A stretch of 64,000 nucleotides of DNA from Ilumatobacteraceae bacterium (GCA_021299715.1 JAJTEL010000004.1:101716-165715), one strand, 5' to 3'; counted from the stretch's first letter, positions 57,601-63,907 are shown. The notes: generated from the letters alone by a model not told the origin. A program made the numbers and translations.

Positions 57601-58506
57601 GTAATTGCTGGCCGACGTGCCAGAGAGTGACGCCGAGAACAGCGAGACCGTCTTCGATGTTCCCACTGTCTTTGTTGCGTATTGTGCAACCGGCGACGAG
57701 AGAGCCAACTTTGCCGAGTTCCCCGCGTCTCCGGCGGGAACGTTGGCGAGTGTCAGTAAACCAGAGTTAACAAAGGTTGCGGCAAGTGTTCCGTCATACA
57801 CCTTGGTGGAAGCAACCGACAATGTGCCACCAACAGTGACCGTGCGAATAGTGATGTTTGCCGACAGAACGGGCAAAGTCAGTGTGTAATTAACGGCATC
57901 GGTTCCAGTCAACGAGTAACCGCTCGTGGTGATGGCGAGTGCGGAGCCGATTCCAGATTGAGAGAACGCAAATGATGGTGTTCCAGACAGTGAAACAATG
58001 TCTGATCCTTGAATTGTTGCAAGCGTCGGGGAGGCAGGTGTCGTTACTGTCGCTGTTGTAGTGGCGTCGTACACCTTGTTTGAGGGCGTATAAGTGCCAG
58101 AAATTGTGAGAGCACGTTGGGAGATTGTTGCCGTTGTAGTTGCACTTGTATTCGGGGTGTAGTTAGCAGAGTCTGTCCCAGAGACTGTTATTCCAGTTGC
58201 AGTGATGGTTTTGTTTGCTGCTGCTGTTTTGTCGGCGTAGGTGGCTGTTCCGGACACAGTCAGAAGATCGCCGGAAATACGGTTATCGGTGTATGTCACT
58301 GATGCGGACGTAGTCGCGTTGTATGTCTTTCCACCACCAGTGATTCCAACAAGAAGAGAACGTTTGGCAATAGTGGCCGTAGTAGTAGCACTTGTGTTCT
58401 GAAGTGAGTAGTTGCTCGCGTCTGTTCCAGAGACTGTTATTCCAGTTGCAGTGATAGTTTTGTTCGCTGCTGCTGTTTTGTCGGCGTAGGTGGCTGTTCC
58501 GGACAC
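45697..58506 (-). CDS. Giant YDG-repeat surface protein, main part with Ig-like and OmpA-like domains
   Basis: This 4269-residue frame continues the protein begun at 60494. Residues 1-3745 are about 43 repeats of some 80-90 residues with a K-T/V-Y-D/N-x-x-T-x-A motif and a GTDAANYTPNTTATTTANIT-like end, matching YDG/MBG domains of bacterial adhesins. Residues about 3745-4045 hold Ig-like domains (DTTAPAATKPL, DNTPTVIVSEA), with cysteine pairs. Residues 4160-4269 are an OmpA-like domain (QIDFAPSEITLDAADKALLD, LADFRAQAVADYL, ANRRVSVYW). The first residues lack any start of their own, so the frame is a continuation and not an independent gene. A giant adhesin or cell-wall tether is inferred. Confidence 0.85.
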   Translation of the reverse strand: MSGTATYADKTAAANKTITATGITVSGTDASNYSLQNTSATTTATIAKRSLLVGITGGGKTYNATTSASVTYTDNRISGDLLTVSGTATYADKTAAANKTITATGITVSGTDSANYTPNTSATTTATISQRALTISGTYTPSNKVYDATTTATVTTPASPTLATIQGSDIVSLSGTPSFAFSQSGIGSALAITTSGYSLTGTDAVNYTLTLPVLSANITIRTVTVGGTLSVASTKVYDGTLAATFVNSGLLTLANVPAGDAGNSAKLALSSPVAQYATKTVGTSKTVSLFSASLSGTSASNYTLSTTGAPTATANITQRSLTVTATGVNKTYDGTTTASVTLTSDKIVSDTVTLAYTSATYATKIVETNKTVSVSGISISGTDAANYTANTTATTTANITQRSLTVTISASNKVYDAGTSVSVTYGSNKVGSDAVTITGTASFANKNVGTSKTVTASGISISGADSANYTANTTATTTANITAKPLLVSITASDKVYNGSTAATVTYADDRISGDSFSVSGTANFDSAAVGTSRTVTANSISLSGTDSANYSPNTTATTTANITVRTLTVTISGGGKTYDASTTATVSYSSDKVAADTLTITGAATFADKAAGSNKTITATGIAISGASSANYVLGNTTATTTATISKRTLTITGVFSASNRIYDGTTDATGNVSVPASPGVSPVQGADDITLTGTPVFTYASAGVGTALAITSSGYSITGADTSNYTLTQLSLSSNITVRTVTIGGLLVVPSTKTYDSTTTISITDTSALTLVNVASADAGIPSRLALTGLVAQYANKTVGSGKTVSLTSASLTGSSLSNYVLSTVGAPTASADITLRPLNVTISATSKVYNASTTATVTYSDNRVSGDQFSISGTATFDSKNFGTGKTVTASGITLTGTDAANYSQNSTATTAANITRRSLTVTGTFTVANRQYDATTDATPQITLPSVAGLSDVQSGDDATLSGTPTFTFAQATVGNSIAITTSGYSVVGADAANYVLTQPSFTANITQRPLTIGGTLSVTSTKVYNRTTAASITDTSLLTLVNVPAGDANDPAKVALASLTATYDNKNVGTAKTVTVATASLTGTTASNYTITTAGAPTTTADITQRPITLGFTMGNKTYDGTANATVTFTDTRISGDTLTVSGTPTYPDKNVGTNRTVTATNMSISGADAPNYSFNTTATATSTIFARALAVTITASSKTYDGNAAASVLYADNRISGDVLTVSGTATFSSKTYGISKTVTASSITLSGTDAANYSPNSSTTTTATINRRALTVTISAVNKVYDRTTTASVTYSDDRVSGDILVISSTPTFSDKNVGTGKTVTASGISLSSTDSGNYTVNTSATTTADITKRSLTIGITPSNKVYNASTTATVAYTDNRISGDALTFSSTNTFSDKNAGTGKTVTASGISVSNTDAGNYDYNTTATALANITKRPLTVTGTFTVANRHYDATTDATSQVTLPVSAGLSDVQSGDDATLSGTPTFTFAQATVGTGIGISTTGYSVIGTDADNYALTQPSFTANITQRPLTIGGALVVASSKVYDRGVTSSITDSSQLQLQNVPAGDANNAAKVGLSGLAASYGDKNVGTNKAVTLTAASLSGTTSSNYTLTISGAPTTTSDITRRSVTISITPTAKTYDGTDTAAVTYQDTRLSGDSITASGTATFSDKNVGTNKTVTASGITLSGTDAGNYTPNTTATNTSNITRRSLTVTTTGVNKVYDRTTTASVTFSDNRVSGDTFSYSATSTFSSKTVGTGKAVSTSGITLSGTDSGNYTPNTTASTTANITARPLAVTITASNKVYNGNTSVSVTYLDDRVSGDLFTVSGSASFDNKNIGTSKTVTASSITISGTDAANYTQNTSTTTTADITVRTLNVTAVADTKVYDATTSATAVYSDDRVSGDIFTVSGTATFSSKTAAAGKTVSITDITITGTDAGNYQHNLTTTSTAEITQRPLEVTGTLQAQNKVYDGSRTATYDIADLTLVGVQGSDLVGVTNPRGRFRTDANVGVNKIVELTSFQFTGADLGNYAVSVNNSPITYASITPRTLNVTITPSNKTYDGTTAATVTYVDNRVSGDVMTVSGTATFSDKNVGTGKTVTANNITLTGTASGNYSQNTTASALANITVRTLAVTISASSKTYDGTTAATVNYADNRVSGDDVTVSGTSTFSSKTVATGKTVTATGIAISGTDAANYTHNTTTTTTANISARALSVTITATDKVYDRTTTASVTYADNRVAGDIFTVNGTPTFSDKNVGTGKTVTAASISLSGTDAANYTHNTTTTTAANITARSLAVTITASNKVYNASTAATVAYADNRVSGDLFTVSGTATFDDKTAANGKTVTATGIALSGTDAANYTPNTSTTAIANITKRNLTVTGVFTVANRPYDATTDATSQITLPANAGLSDVQASDDTTLTGSPTFIFAQATVGTNIGISTSGYSLAGADAGNYSLTSPSFTANITQRPLTIGGSLVTASTKTYDRTTSSTITDSSALVLLNVPDGDANTPSKVALTGLVAQYADKGAATNKTVSLTSASLTGTTAVNYTLTLAGSTTTTADITRRSVNITISAGNKTYDATNSASVTYGDNRIASDLFTVSGTSTFSDKNVGTGKTVTSTGISLSGTDANNYTPNTTATTTANITARSLAVTITASNKIYDGTTTAPVTYSDNRINGDVFTVNGTSTFATKTVGTSKTVTASSISLSGTDAANYTPNSSTTSTANITARALVLTASAIDKTYDQSTSASVTISDDRVAGNILNISYSSATFASKTAGASKTVTVAGISVTGSDAPNYTYATSITTTATISQRTLNVTVTPTNKVYDGSATASDTYSDNRIAGDILTVSGEATYSSKTAVSGKTVTTSNMTITGTDAANYVLPSVTVNAASTANITPRALSITGVFTVTNRQYDATSDATAQVTPPNAPGLSDVQLVDDVTLSGVPTFTFAQATVGTGIGITTTGYSLTGADAANYTLTLPTFTANITQRPLTIGGSLVTPSSRVYNRTTSATITTPTALTLMNVPAGDANDFTKIALSSPVAAFADRNVGTGKTVTLTSATLSGTRLANYTLSLDGSPTAVADISAKSLAVSITASHKTYNSSDLASVTYSDDRIAGDLFTVSGTSTFSDKNVGTGKTVTATGISLSGTDAANYTPNTTATTTANITARSLAVTITATDKVYDSTTAASVVYSDTRISGDDFTVTGTATFATKTIGTGKTVTANGISLSGTDAANYTPNTTATTTANITARSLAVTIAATDKVYDATATASVTYADNRVAGDIFTISGTPTFDDKNVGAGKTVTASGITLSGTDAANYTPNSTATATATITARTLAVTITASNKTYDATDSAAVTYADNRVTGDVFTVNGTPTFDNKNVGVGKTVTASGITLTGTDSINYTPNTTATTTANITAQSLAVTITATDKVYDRTATASVTYADNRIAGDIFTVNGSATFSSKTVGTGKTVTATGITLTGTDAANYTPNTTATTTANITARTLAVNITATNKTYDATIAATVTYADNRVAGDIFTVSGSATFSSKTVGTGKTVTASGITLSGTDAANYTPNTTTTTTANITARSLAVTITATNKTYDATIAATVTYADNRVAGDVFTVNGSATFYNKNVGAGKTVTSTSITLTGTDAANYTQNATATTTANITHRALVVVPVAANKTYDATNAATVTYTDNRRDGDVFTITSTALFDDSELGRNKTVTVTNISLTGTDAANYLPNASAISSGDITVREISAGIPVTINNTPLSDSTPTVVIGDLVPAIDTTITFTRSGFANVVCSFVPQNVSETCTPGVLADGTWTYRARQLIAGLMVAASDQLSITIDTTAPAATKPLTYVASSDTGPSSTDGITSDNTPTVIVSEANATDRVVVSATANGQTLQCSFTASATTSERVCTLPAMSDGTWSVSAVITDVANNSSNPTPVFTSVIDTVAPTASAAPFNSQDNGALTSLDATPRISVVNVLNGETATIDGVSTKAEKASCSFIASASVNFCEMSPMASGTWTLTAVVTDLAGNSSPVSPPTQIIISAGRAPATVATSAVTPKTTTNRFENVVEVKFGTSAALAGVQSVSFIVLDGKGKVVRRATVKVGPEDTGARIVVPKSVQGAKVRIITNNQCGVSEGAPKNFNVRPGKTSISVDKKTNIPALAGQLVLPQIDFAPSEITLDAADKALLDKALKDIRGKCGTLLVSGFSRYNNTDSKKYLQNLADFRAQAVADYLSGKGLTMWISYQGFVIKSNEKNASANRRVSVYWTPA

Positions 58507-60050
58507 AGTCAGAAGATCACCGTTGTGTTGTACGTGTAGTTACCAGAATCAGCGCCAGTAACTGAGATGCCTGTTGCAGTGATGGTCTTTCCGGTTCCCA
58601 CACTCTTAGTTGCATAGGCCGCTGAACCCGAGATTGTGATGTTGTCACCGGAAATACGATTATCTGCATACGTGACGGTTGCCGTTGTTAGTCCGTCGTA
58701 TGTTTTTCCTCCACCCGTGATTCCAATTGTCAGCGACCGGCTGGTGATATTTGCAGTGGTAGTGGCAGACGTGTTCGCCGTGTAGTTAGCGGCATCTGCT
58801 CCACTGAGTGTGATGCCATTTGCAGTCACAGTTTTCGATGTTCCAATTGCTTTTGAATCAAACGTCGCGGATCCGCTAACGGTGAAAGAGTCACTGGAAA
58901 TTCTGTCGTCGCTATAAGTGACGCTGGCAGAGTTGTTTCCGTCATATGCCTTGTTGGTGGCGGCGATGGTGACGGCTAGTGACTTGGCTGTGATGTTTGC
59001 AGTGGCTGTTGGCGCCCCAGTTAAGGACAAGGTGTAATTAAATCGTGCGGTACCCGATAAGGATGCGGACGCGATTGACACAGTTTTTGCCGTACCAACG
59101 GACTTTGTCGCATAGTTCGCTACAACGCCAGACAGGGAAAGATTTGCAGCATCGGCGGAGACAACATTTGCCAGTGTCAGAGTGCTGGCGTCGGTAATGG
59201 TTGCAGTGACAGTTCTGTCGTACACGCGTGTTGCTGGAACTTGCAGTGTTCCACCAATTGTCACGGTTCGCGCAGTGATGTCTGCAGTAGTAGTTGCAGT
59301 AGTGGGGAAGGTGTAGTTAGCTGCATCTGCACCATTTCCAGTAATTCCCGAGATGGTGACGGTGAGGCCGGTTCCAATCCCGGTTTGTGCGAACAAAGCA
59401 GATGATGTCGAGATAGTTCCGAGGACATCGCCAGAGATACGCGTATCACTTGCAGCACTCACGGTGGCGGTTGCGGTTCCGTCATAGGTCTTGTGAGATG
59501 CGGTAAAAGTGATGCTGAGTGATCGCTTTGTAATATCGCCCGTCAAAGTTGGCTGTGTCAGCGAATAGTTGCTCGCGGTAGTTCCACTTAACCCGTACGC
59601 CACACTCGGTGTCACTGTTATGCCTGTACCGACAGAGGTTTGGTCATACGTAAACGTGGGGGACCCAGAGATTGAGATGGTGTCGCCACTAAGAACGCCG
59701 TTGAGTGTCGGCGTGCCAATCGCTGTCGCTGTGTTTGTTCGGTCGTATGTCTTGCTAAAGGTTGGGGGCGTAATTGTCACACTTTGCTGCGCGATGGTGG
59801 CCGTAGCAGTGGGAGCTCCAGAGAGGGTGATGTAGTAATTGCCAGCTTGCGCGCCAGTGAGTGTGGACGATGCCGTGACACTGACAGTCTTCCCAACACC
59901 TGCATTGGCATTTGCAAATGCAACAACCGGTACGAGCGACACATCATCTCCATCGAGAACGTCGATGAACCCAGGTGTGAGCGAGTTGGTGGCAATCGTT
60001 GCCGACGCCGACCGATCGTAGGTCTTGTTATTTGCGGTGAAGCTGCCGCG
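47275..60050 (-). repeat. Tandem YDG-type repeat array, about 12.8 kb
   Basis: About 49 imperfect repeat units of roughly 250-270 bases run through both frames of the giant gene. Three unit classes can be told apart by their wording: the common A units (K-x-Y-D-x-T-x-x-A-x-V-x-Y-x-D-x-R), B units (R-x-Y-D-A-T-T-D-A with GLSDVQSGDDATLSGTPTF) and C units (KVYDRTTSSSITDSSAL-like with LVNVPAGDAN). B is followed by C at least six times. Units near 47.5-49.0 kb are nearly identical in long stretches. Confidence 0.9.
58503..58520 (-). other. Frame break between the two parts of the giant gene
   Basis: Reading on the minus strand, the sequence passes from a repeat end (YTYNTT) directly into GGTGATCTTCTGACTGTG, which in the next frame reads GDLLTVSG from the middle of the following unit. 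The expected 35-40 codons between them are missing and the phase changes, so the first frame ends in VIF-stop at 58509. About 95 bases on the 5' side of the join (58421-58518) are nearly identical to 58171-58270, which makes a deletion or assembly collapse between repeats likely. Confidence 0.7.
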
Positions 60051-60494
60051 AATTGAAAATGCGCGCTGTTGCACGGTGATGGCAATCATGGTGTTCGTAG
60101 ATTCGCCACTCTGTGCAGTTGCAACCACATACATCTGGTAGTTGCCGGCGTTCGGCCCGTTGTTCAACTGATTGAGAGTGAGAGTTGCGCCCGTGTTCGT
60201 TGCGTTTGAAAAGACTGCCGAAACATTGTTGGGCACTCCGGTCGTTGACCAAACGATGGGTCCGGTGGCGCCTTCGAGGTCGGCTGTGAGATCGAATGAT
60301 GTGTCGCCCCAAATTCCATAGGACAAGACCACATTTGTGTTCGTCTGGTTAGTAATGACCAACGCGTAGATAGCTGAGGCGCCAGCCATCGCAACGATGA
60401 ACAGTCCAAAGAGGGCAATTGACTTTCGAAAGGAGGGGCGCACGAACCTACGCCATGCAAAATGCCTCCTAGTAAGAGGTGCCCCCAAATCCAC
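58509..60494 (-). CDS. Giant YDG-repeat surface protein, N-terminal part
   Basis: The 661-residue frame holds the true start of the giant protein. A basic start (RRHFAWRRFVRPSFRK) is followed by a membrane helix (SIALFGLFIVAMAGASAIYALV) at about residues 25-46, a strand-rich Ig-like segment (about 50-120), and six YDG repeats (KTYDRSASA, KTYDRTNTA, KTYDGTATA, RVYDRTVTA, KAYDGNNSA, KTYDGLTTA). GTG 60494 is supported by a -10 box. It is cut by a stop at 58509 in the frame break. Together with the frame at 45697 it would give about 4930 residues plus the missing part. Confidence 0.85.
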   Translation of the reverse strand: MDLGAPLTRRHFAWRRFVRPSFRKSIALFGLFIVAMAGASAIYALVITNQTNTNVVLSYGIWGDTSFDLTADLEGATGPIVWSTTGVPNNVSAVFSNATNTGATLTLNQLNNGPNAGNYQMYVVATAQSGESTNTMIAITVQQRAFSIRGSFTANNKTYDRSASATIATNSLTPGFIDVLDGDDVSLVPVVAFANANAGVGKTVSVTASSTLTGAQAGNYYITLSGAPTATATIAQQSVTITPPTFSKTYDRTNTATAIGTPTLNGVLSGDTISISGSPTFTYDQTSVGTGITVTPSVAYGLSGTTASNYSLTQPTLTGDITKRSLSITFTASHKTYDGTATATVSAASDTRISGDVLGTISTSSALFAQTGIGTGLTVTISGITGNGADAANYTFPTTATTTADITARTVTIGGTLQVPATRVYDRTVTATITDASTLTLANVVSADAANLSLSGVVANYATKSVGTAKTVSIASASLSGTARFNYTLSLTGAPTATANITAKSLAVTIAATNKAYDGNNSASVTYSDDRISSDSFTVSGSATFDSKAIGTSKTVTANGITLSGADAANYTANTSATTTANITSRSLTIGITGGGKTYDGLTTATVTYADNRISGDNITISGSAAYATKSVGTGKTITATGISVTGADSGNYTYNTTVIF

Positions 60495-60502
60495 AAAAAG
60501 AG

Positions 60503-60508
60503 GCTATA
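60503..60508 (-). promoter_or_regulatory. -10 box of the giant surface-protein gene
   Basis: TATAGC on the minus strand ends eight bases before the GTG at 60494. Nearby, CTATAG occurs twice (60504-60509, 60528-60533) with AGATG-GAA-CATCT between, a possible regulatory inverted repeat. Confidence 0.45.
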
Positions 60509-60603
60509 GATGGAACATCTAATTACCCTATAGAGCCTGCAAATTAACGGAAATAGCGCCAATTACATCAGTGTCATTCGCAGTTCTTGACAGACAGTCT
60601 CAA

Positions 60604-60609
60604 TAGGGT
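60604..60609 (+). promoter_or_regulatory. -10 box of the 60617 gene
   Basis: TAGGGT lies seven bases before the GTG at 60617 and fixes that start over the TTG at 60587. Confidence 0.45.
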
Positions 60610-60616
60610 GCCGTGG

Positions 60617-61204
60617 GTGGGAATTCTCTCGTTACTCAAAGCCAAGAACGCTGAACGAAAAGCAAAAGCTGCAGCACTCGCTTATGGCACCGCGTACAGC
60701 GTGTGGAAAGAAGAAGACGACAAGCTCGCCGAATACATCACTGTTGTGCGTGACTGTGTCGAAGGCCGAATCAACGAACAACTTGTCGACCGTGGTGACT
60801 ACGGATTCATGTTGAATGAAGACGAAATTCCCGTGGCGTACCTACCACTCGCGTTGTATTACGAAGCCGACGAAACCCACGATGAAGGTTCTGCCATGGT
60901 CACCACCGAACGCGTGTTGTATACCGGTGCTCTGGCAACGCGTGAATGGGTTTTCAAAAAACTCATCAGCATCACGCATTCACCCGCGGGGTACTCCGTG
61001 TTCGCCACAACAGGTGTTGGCACTCCAGGCGGTATTGCCTATGGCCCAGACGTTGCAACCGAAGTGCAATTTCGCATAGAACTTGGTGCAGCAATCGCTC
61101 GCAACAGACTTCCGCAGTATCTTGCCGAGTTGGAAGCCCAACGGGCTCAGCACGCCGGGCAAATGCCTGTCCCTTCGCCGCCGTCTGCATCAACAACCGC
61201 ATAG
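60617..61204 (+). CDS. Unrecognised protein with PH-like strand pattern
   Basis: The 195-residue soluble protein begins with a basic helix (LLKAKNAERKAKAAALAYG) and continues with a helix-rich part and a strand-rich region (ALYYEADETHDEGSAMVTTE, RVLYTGALATREWVFKKLIS) that resembles bacterial PH domains (a G-x-x-x-x-T-x-x-R-v-l-y turn followed by strands). A Pro/Ala-rich tail ends it. It is divergent from the giant gene with 122 bases between starts. No export signal is seen. The PH-like assignment is tentative. Confidence 0.7.
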   Translation: MGILSLLKAKNAERKAKAAALAYGTAYSVWKEEDDKLAEYITVVRDCVEGRINEQLVDRGDYGFMLNEDEIPVAYLPLALYYEADETHDEGSAMVTTERVLYTGALATREWVFKKLISITHSPAGYSVFATTGVGTPGGIAYGPDVATEVQFRIELGAAIARNRLPQYLAELEAQRAQHAGQMPVPSPPSASTTA

Positions 61205-61212
61205 ACACTGGT

Positions 61213-61218
61213 TAGCCT
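61213..61218 (+). promoter_or_regulatory. -10 box of pfkA
   Basis: TAGCCT lies seven bases before the ATG at 61226. Confidence 0.45.
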
Positions 61219-61225
61219 TCGCACT

Positions 61226-62260
61226 ATGCGTATTGGTGTTCTCACGGGTGGCGGCGATTGTCCTGGTCTCAATGCTGTAATCCGTGCCGTTGTTCGCAAA
61301 GCCATTAACGACCACGGCGACACCGTTGTCGGTTTTATGGACGCATGGGATGGCGTTTTGGAAAAGCGCACCATGGAACTTACTGTTGCGGCATTGGCCG
61401 GTATGTTGCCACGTGGTGGAACAATTCTGGGAACACGTCGAGGAAGTCCATTCGATTATCCCGACGGCCCGCAACGAGTGAAAGAAAACCTTCGTGAACT
61501 TGCTGTTGACGCACTCATCGTCATTGGCGGGAATGGTTCGTTATGGGTTGCATCAAAATTGCACAACGAAGTTGGACTGAACGTTGTTGTGGTGCCCAAG
61601 ACAATTGACAACGACATTGAAGGCACCGATGTGTGCTTCGGATTCAACACGGCCGTGCAAATTGCTACCGATGCCATTGATCGTTTGCACACCACTGCAG
61701 AAAGTCACGACCGCGTAATGGTGGTGGAAGTGATGGGTCGTGACACTGGCTGGATTGCCACACACGCCGGAATTGCGGGCGGGGCTACTGCAGTTCTCAT
61801 CCCTGAACGCCCATTCGACATCGATCACATTGCCGATGCCGTCAAGCGCAAGCACGCTCGCGGACGGTACGCATCCATTGTGGTGGTGGCAGAAGGTGCA
61901 GTACCTAAAGAAGGAACTATGCCGCAGCCGACATACGAGCTCGATCCATTTGGTCGACCTCGCCTTGGCGGAATCAGTGTTGAAGTGGCTCGCGCATTAG
62001 AAGAACGCACAGGGTACGAAACACGTGTGGTGCAAATTGGACATGTACAGCGTGGTGGCACACCAAACGCATTCGACCGAGTGTTGTGCACACGCCTCGG
62101 AATTGAAGCGGTCAGCACACTTCACGACGGCGTCACCAACATGATGGTTGCAGTGCGTAACGATGACATGGTGCGCGTGCCACTCAGCGAAGTGGTGGGC
62201 AAAACGCGGTATGTGGACTTGTCGTTGTACGACAACGTGGCCACCGTGTTCTTTGGTTAA
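61226..62260 (+). CDS. pfkA: 6-phosphofructokinase
   Basis: Phosphorylates fructose 6-phosphate in glycolysis. The 344-residue protein has the phosphate-donor loop GVLTGGGDCPGLNAVIR, the LGTRRGSP segment, the catalytic TIDNDIEGTD with its aspartate, and VMGRDTGWIA and QIGHVQRGGTPNAFDR. The lysine of PKTIDND is the residue that favours pyrophosphate in PPi-dependent enzymes, whereas the glycine of IGGNGS is the ATP-type residue, a combination known in actinobacterial PfkA proteins. The aspartate normally in GGDGS is an asparagine here, which is unusual. Whether ATP or PPi is the donor is open. Confidence 0.93.
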   Translation: MRIGVLTGGGDCPGLNAVIRAVVRKAINDHGDTVVGFMDAWDGVLEKRTMELTVAALAGMLPRGGTILGTRRGSPFDYPDGPQRVKENLRELAVDALIVIGGNGSLWVASKLHNEVGLNVVVVPKTIDNDIEGTDVCFGFNTAVQIATDAIDRLHTTAESHDRVMVVEVMGRDTGWIATHAGIAGGATAVLIPERPFDIDHIADAVKRKHARGRYASIVVVAEGAVPKEGTMPQPTYELDPFGRPRLGGISVEVARALEERTGYETRVVQIGHVQRGGTPNAFDRVLCTRLGIEAVSTLHDGVTNMMVAVRNDDMVRVPLSEVVGKTRYVDLSLYDNVATVFFG

Positions 62261-62290
62261 TCCGCGCTCACGGATTCATCAATCGTTTAC

Positions 62291-62857
62291 TTATCGGCGT
62301 GAGCCAGATTGCTTGGCCTTTTTCGCAGCCTCGGCAGCCTTGCGTGCCTTACGTGCTTCACGCTTCGCGGCCTGTTCTGCTTCGTCTTTTTCAAGAACAA
62401 CAACAGGGGCTGCGGTGCCGCCCATTGCGAACCGTTCGTCAGATGCAACCAATTCACGGAAGCCCTTCAATGAACGTGAGTACTGAATAACCATCAAGCG
62501 AACGGCCTCAAGTCCAAACTTCTCAATTGCTCGTGGCAGGAGCGCATTCAATTCATCAAGAGTGGGATCTTCAGAGGAATCACCTAGCTCTTCAATGGCC
62601 CACTGTGTGCAGGGCTCGGCCAAAATGACGCCGGCATCATGAGCCATGCGACGTTTTGCAATTCCCTCGCGCACTGCTGCGCCAAGAGTTGCCTTGTCGT
62701 CAAATGCGCCTTCTGCCAAACCAATTATGCGGGCAAAGCCGTCTTTCAAATCACCTTCAAGTGCAGAGGCAAGGTCGGCAAGCACCGAGTCCTCAAGGTT
62801 TTCAAATGCTGCGCTATAGCGGCGGTCGAGAAGAAAGCGATCTTTTTCGTCGGTCAT
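62291..62857 (-). CDS. Unrecognised soluble protein with lysine/alanine-rich tail
   Basis: The 188-residue protein is mainly helical and acidic in the body (SVLADLASALEGDLKDGFAR, DPTLDELNALLPRAIEKFG) and has a long charged tail (KREARKARKAAEAAKKAKQS) that is likely to form a coiled coil or bind nucleic acid. ATG 62857 is chosen because GAAAGG lies eight bases upstream. No family is recognised. It is convergent with pfkA. Confidence 0.75.
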   Translation of the reverse strand: MTDEKDRFLLDRRYSAAFENLEDSVLADLASALEGDLKDGFARIIGLAEGAFDDKATLGAAVREGIAKRRMAHDAGVILAEPCTQWAIEELGDSSEDPTLDELNALLPRAIEKFGLEAVRLMVIQYSRSLKGFRELVASDERFAMGGTAAPVVVLEKDEAEQAAKREARKARKAAEAAKKAKQSGSRR

Positions 62858-62924
62858 GGCGTGCCTTTCAGAAGTACCCCGCAAGGCTAATTGGTAGAAC
62901 CCAAAACGAAGCGGTACTCGCCGG

Positions 62925-63737
62925 TTATCGCAGTAAAACCTGCACTTCTTTCACATGTGCGGTAATGGGAAGAGAGGTGCGAACGATGGGCAATGGGCTT
63001 CCAATTCCCAGATTTGAGGTCCATGACACGTTCCACGTGATGGTGGCTTGCGCGGAATAGGTGCCAGAACGGCGCGTGTGTGACGCTGATGAATATGTGT
63101 ATGAACACGGCGATTCACCTGTGTCACGAACACGTGCCGACCACGCACGACCTGGCCCCACACATCGAACAGTGTCATTTCCGTCTCCGGGGGTGTAACT
63201 CAATTGATGAGGTCGTGCGGTGACCGTGACAGATATTGGGCCAACGGGAGTAACAACCCAAGCAGTGAGTCGAATTGGTTTCCATAGTGAACGTGGCACC
63301 CAGAACCACATATCGGAGTTCACCACCATGTCTGTTGCCGATGGTGCGGTGCGTACCAACAACATGTTGATAGCGCGCGATACGCGAGAGCGAACACTTT
63401 CTGCGACACGACCCGGCGCATCGTTTCGAATCCAGTGATACGAGACAATTCGGTTGTCACATGCTTGGAACACCAATGTCTCTGTGTGCGACACGTTTCC
63501 GTTTGTCACTGAGATGGGTTGAACACCCGACACGGCTTCCCAGACACACGCAGAATCGGTGGGTGGGGAGTCGAATCGCACCTCTGCCGTCAAGATGTTG
63601 TCGCTCACAGACCCATCGCCACTGGCACCGGCATGCGCGGGCTGTGGAAAAGCGAAACCCCCCACACTGGTGGTAGCAACAACAAGAACGCCCACCGCAA
63701 TGGTGTGGCAGCGAGACAACAATTGTGACCAGAGCAT
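62925..63737 (-). CDS. Secreted protein of unknown function
   Basis: The 270-residue protein has a signal peptide (MLWSQLLSRCHTIAVGVLVV with cleavage near PAHA-GAS) and a strand-rich mature part with six to seven cysteines, which may form disulfides (VRCVGPGRAW, DTGESPCSYTYSS). ATG 63737 is chosen because AAGGGG lies eight bases upstream, although an in-frame ATG at 63758 is also possible. No family is recognised. It is divergent from the HelD-like gene. Confidence 0.75.
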   Translation of the reverse strand: MLWSQLLSRCHTIAVGVLVVATTSVGGFAFPQPAHAGASGDGSVSDNILTAEVRFDSPPTDSACVWEAVSGVQPISVTNGNVSHTETLVFQACDNRIVSYHWIRNDAPGRVAESVRSRVSRAINMLLVRTAPSATDMVVNSDMWFWVPRSLWKPIRLTAWVVTPVGPISVTVTARPHQLSYTPGDGNDTVRCVGPGRAWSARVRDTGESPCSYTYSSASHTRRSGTYSAQATITWNVSWTSNLGIGSPLPIVRTSLPITAHVKEVQVLLR

Positions 63738-63907
63738 GGTGAAACCCCTTGATTTCATTGGCCCAAATGAGCCTGTGAGACATGGAGGGAAAGCATGACG
63801 AATGACGCACCAAATGTGCAGTCACGTCCAGGTGGTGGTGAATGTGTACGCCGATAGCATTCGTTAACCCCATTTCGGGAGGCATTAGCCGAAAGCGATT
63901 GGTGTCC

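Noticed and set aside
47679..58302. Plus-strand open frames of 60-160 codons inside the giant gene
   Set aside because: They read the reverse of the repeats, recur in the same phase in many units, and have repeated low-complexity sequence with no start signals.
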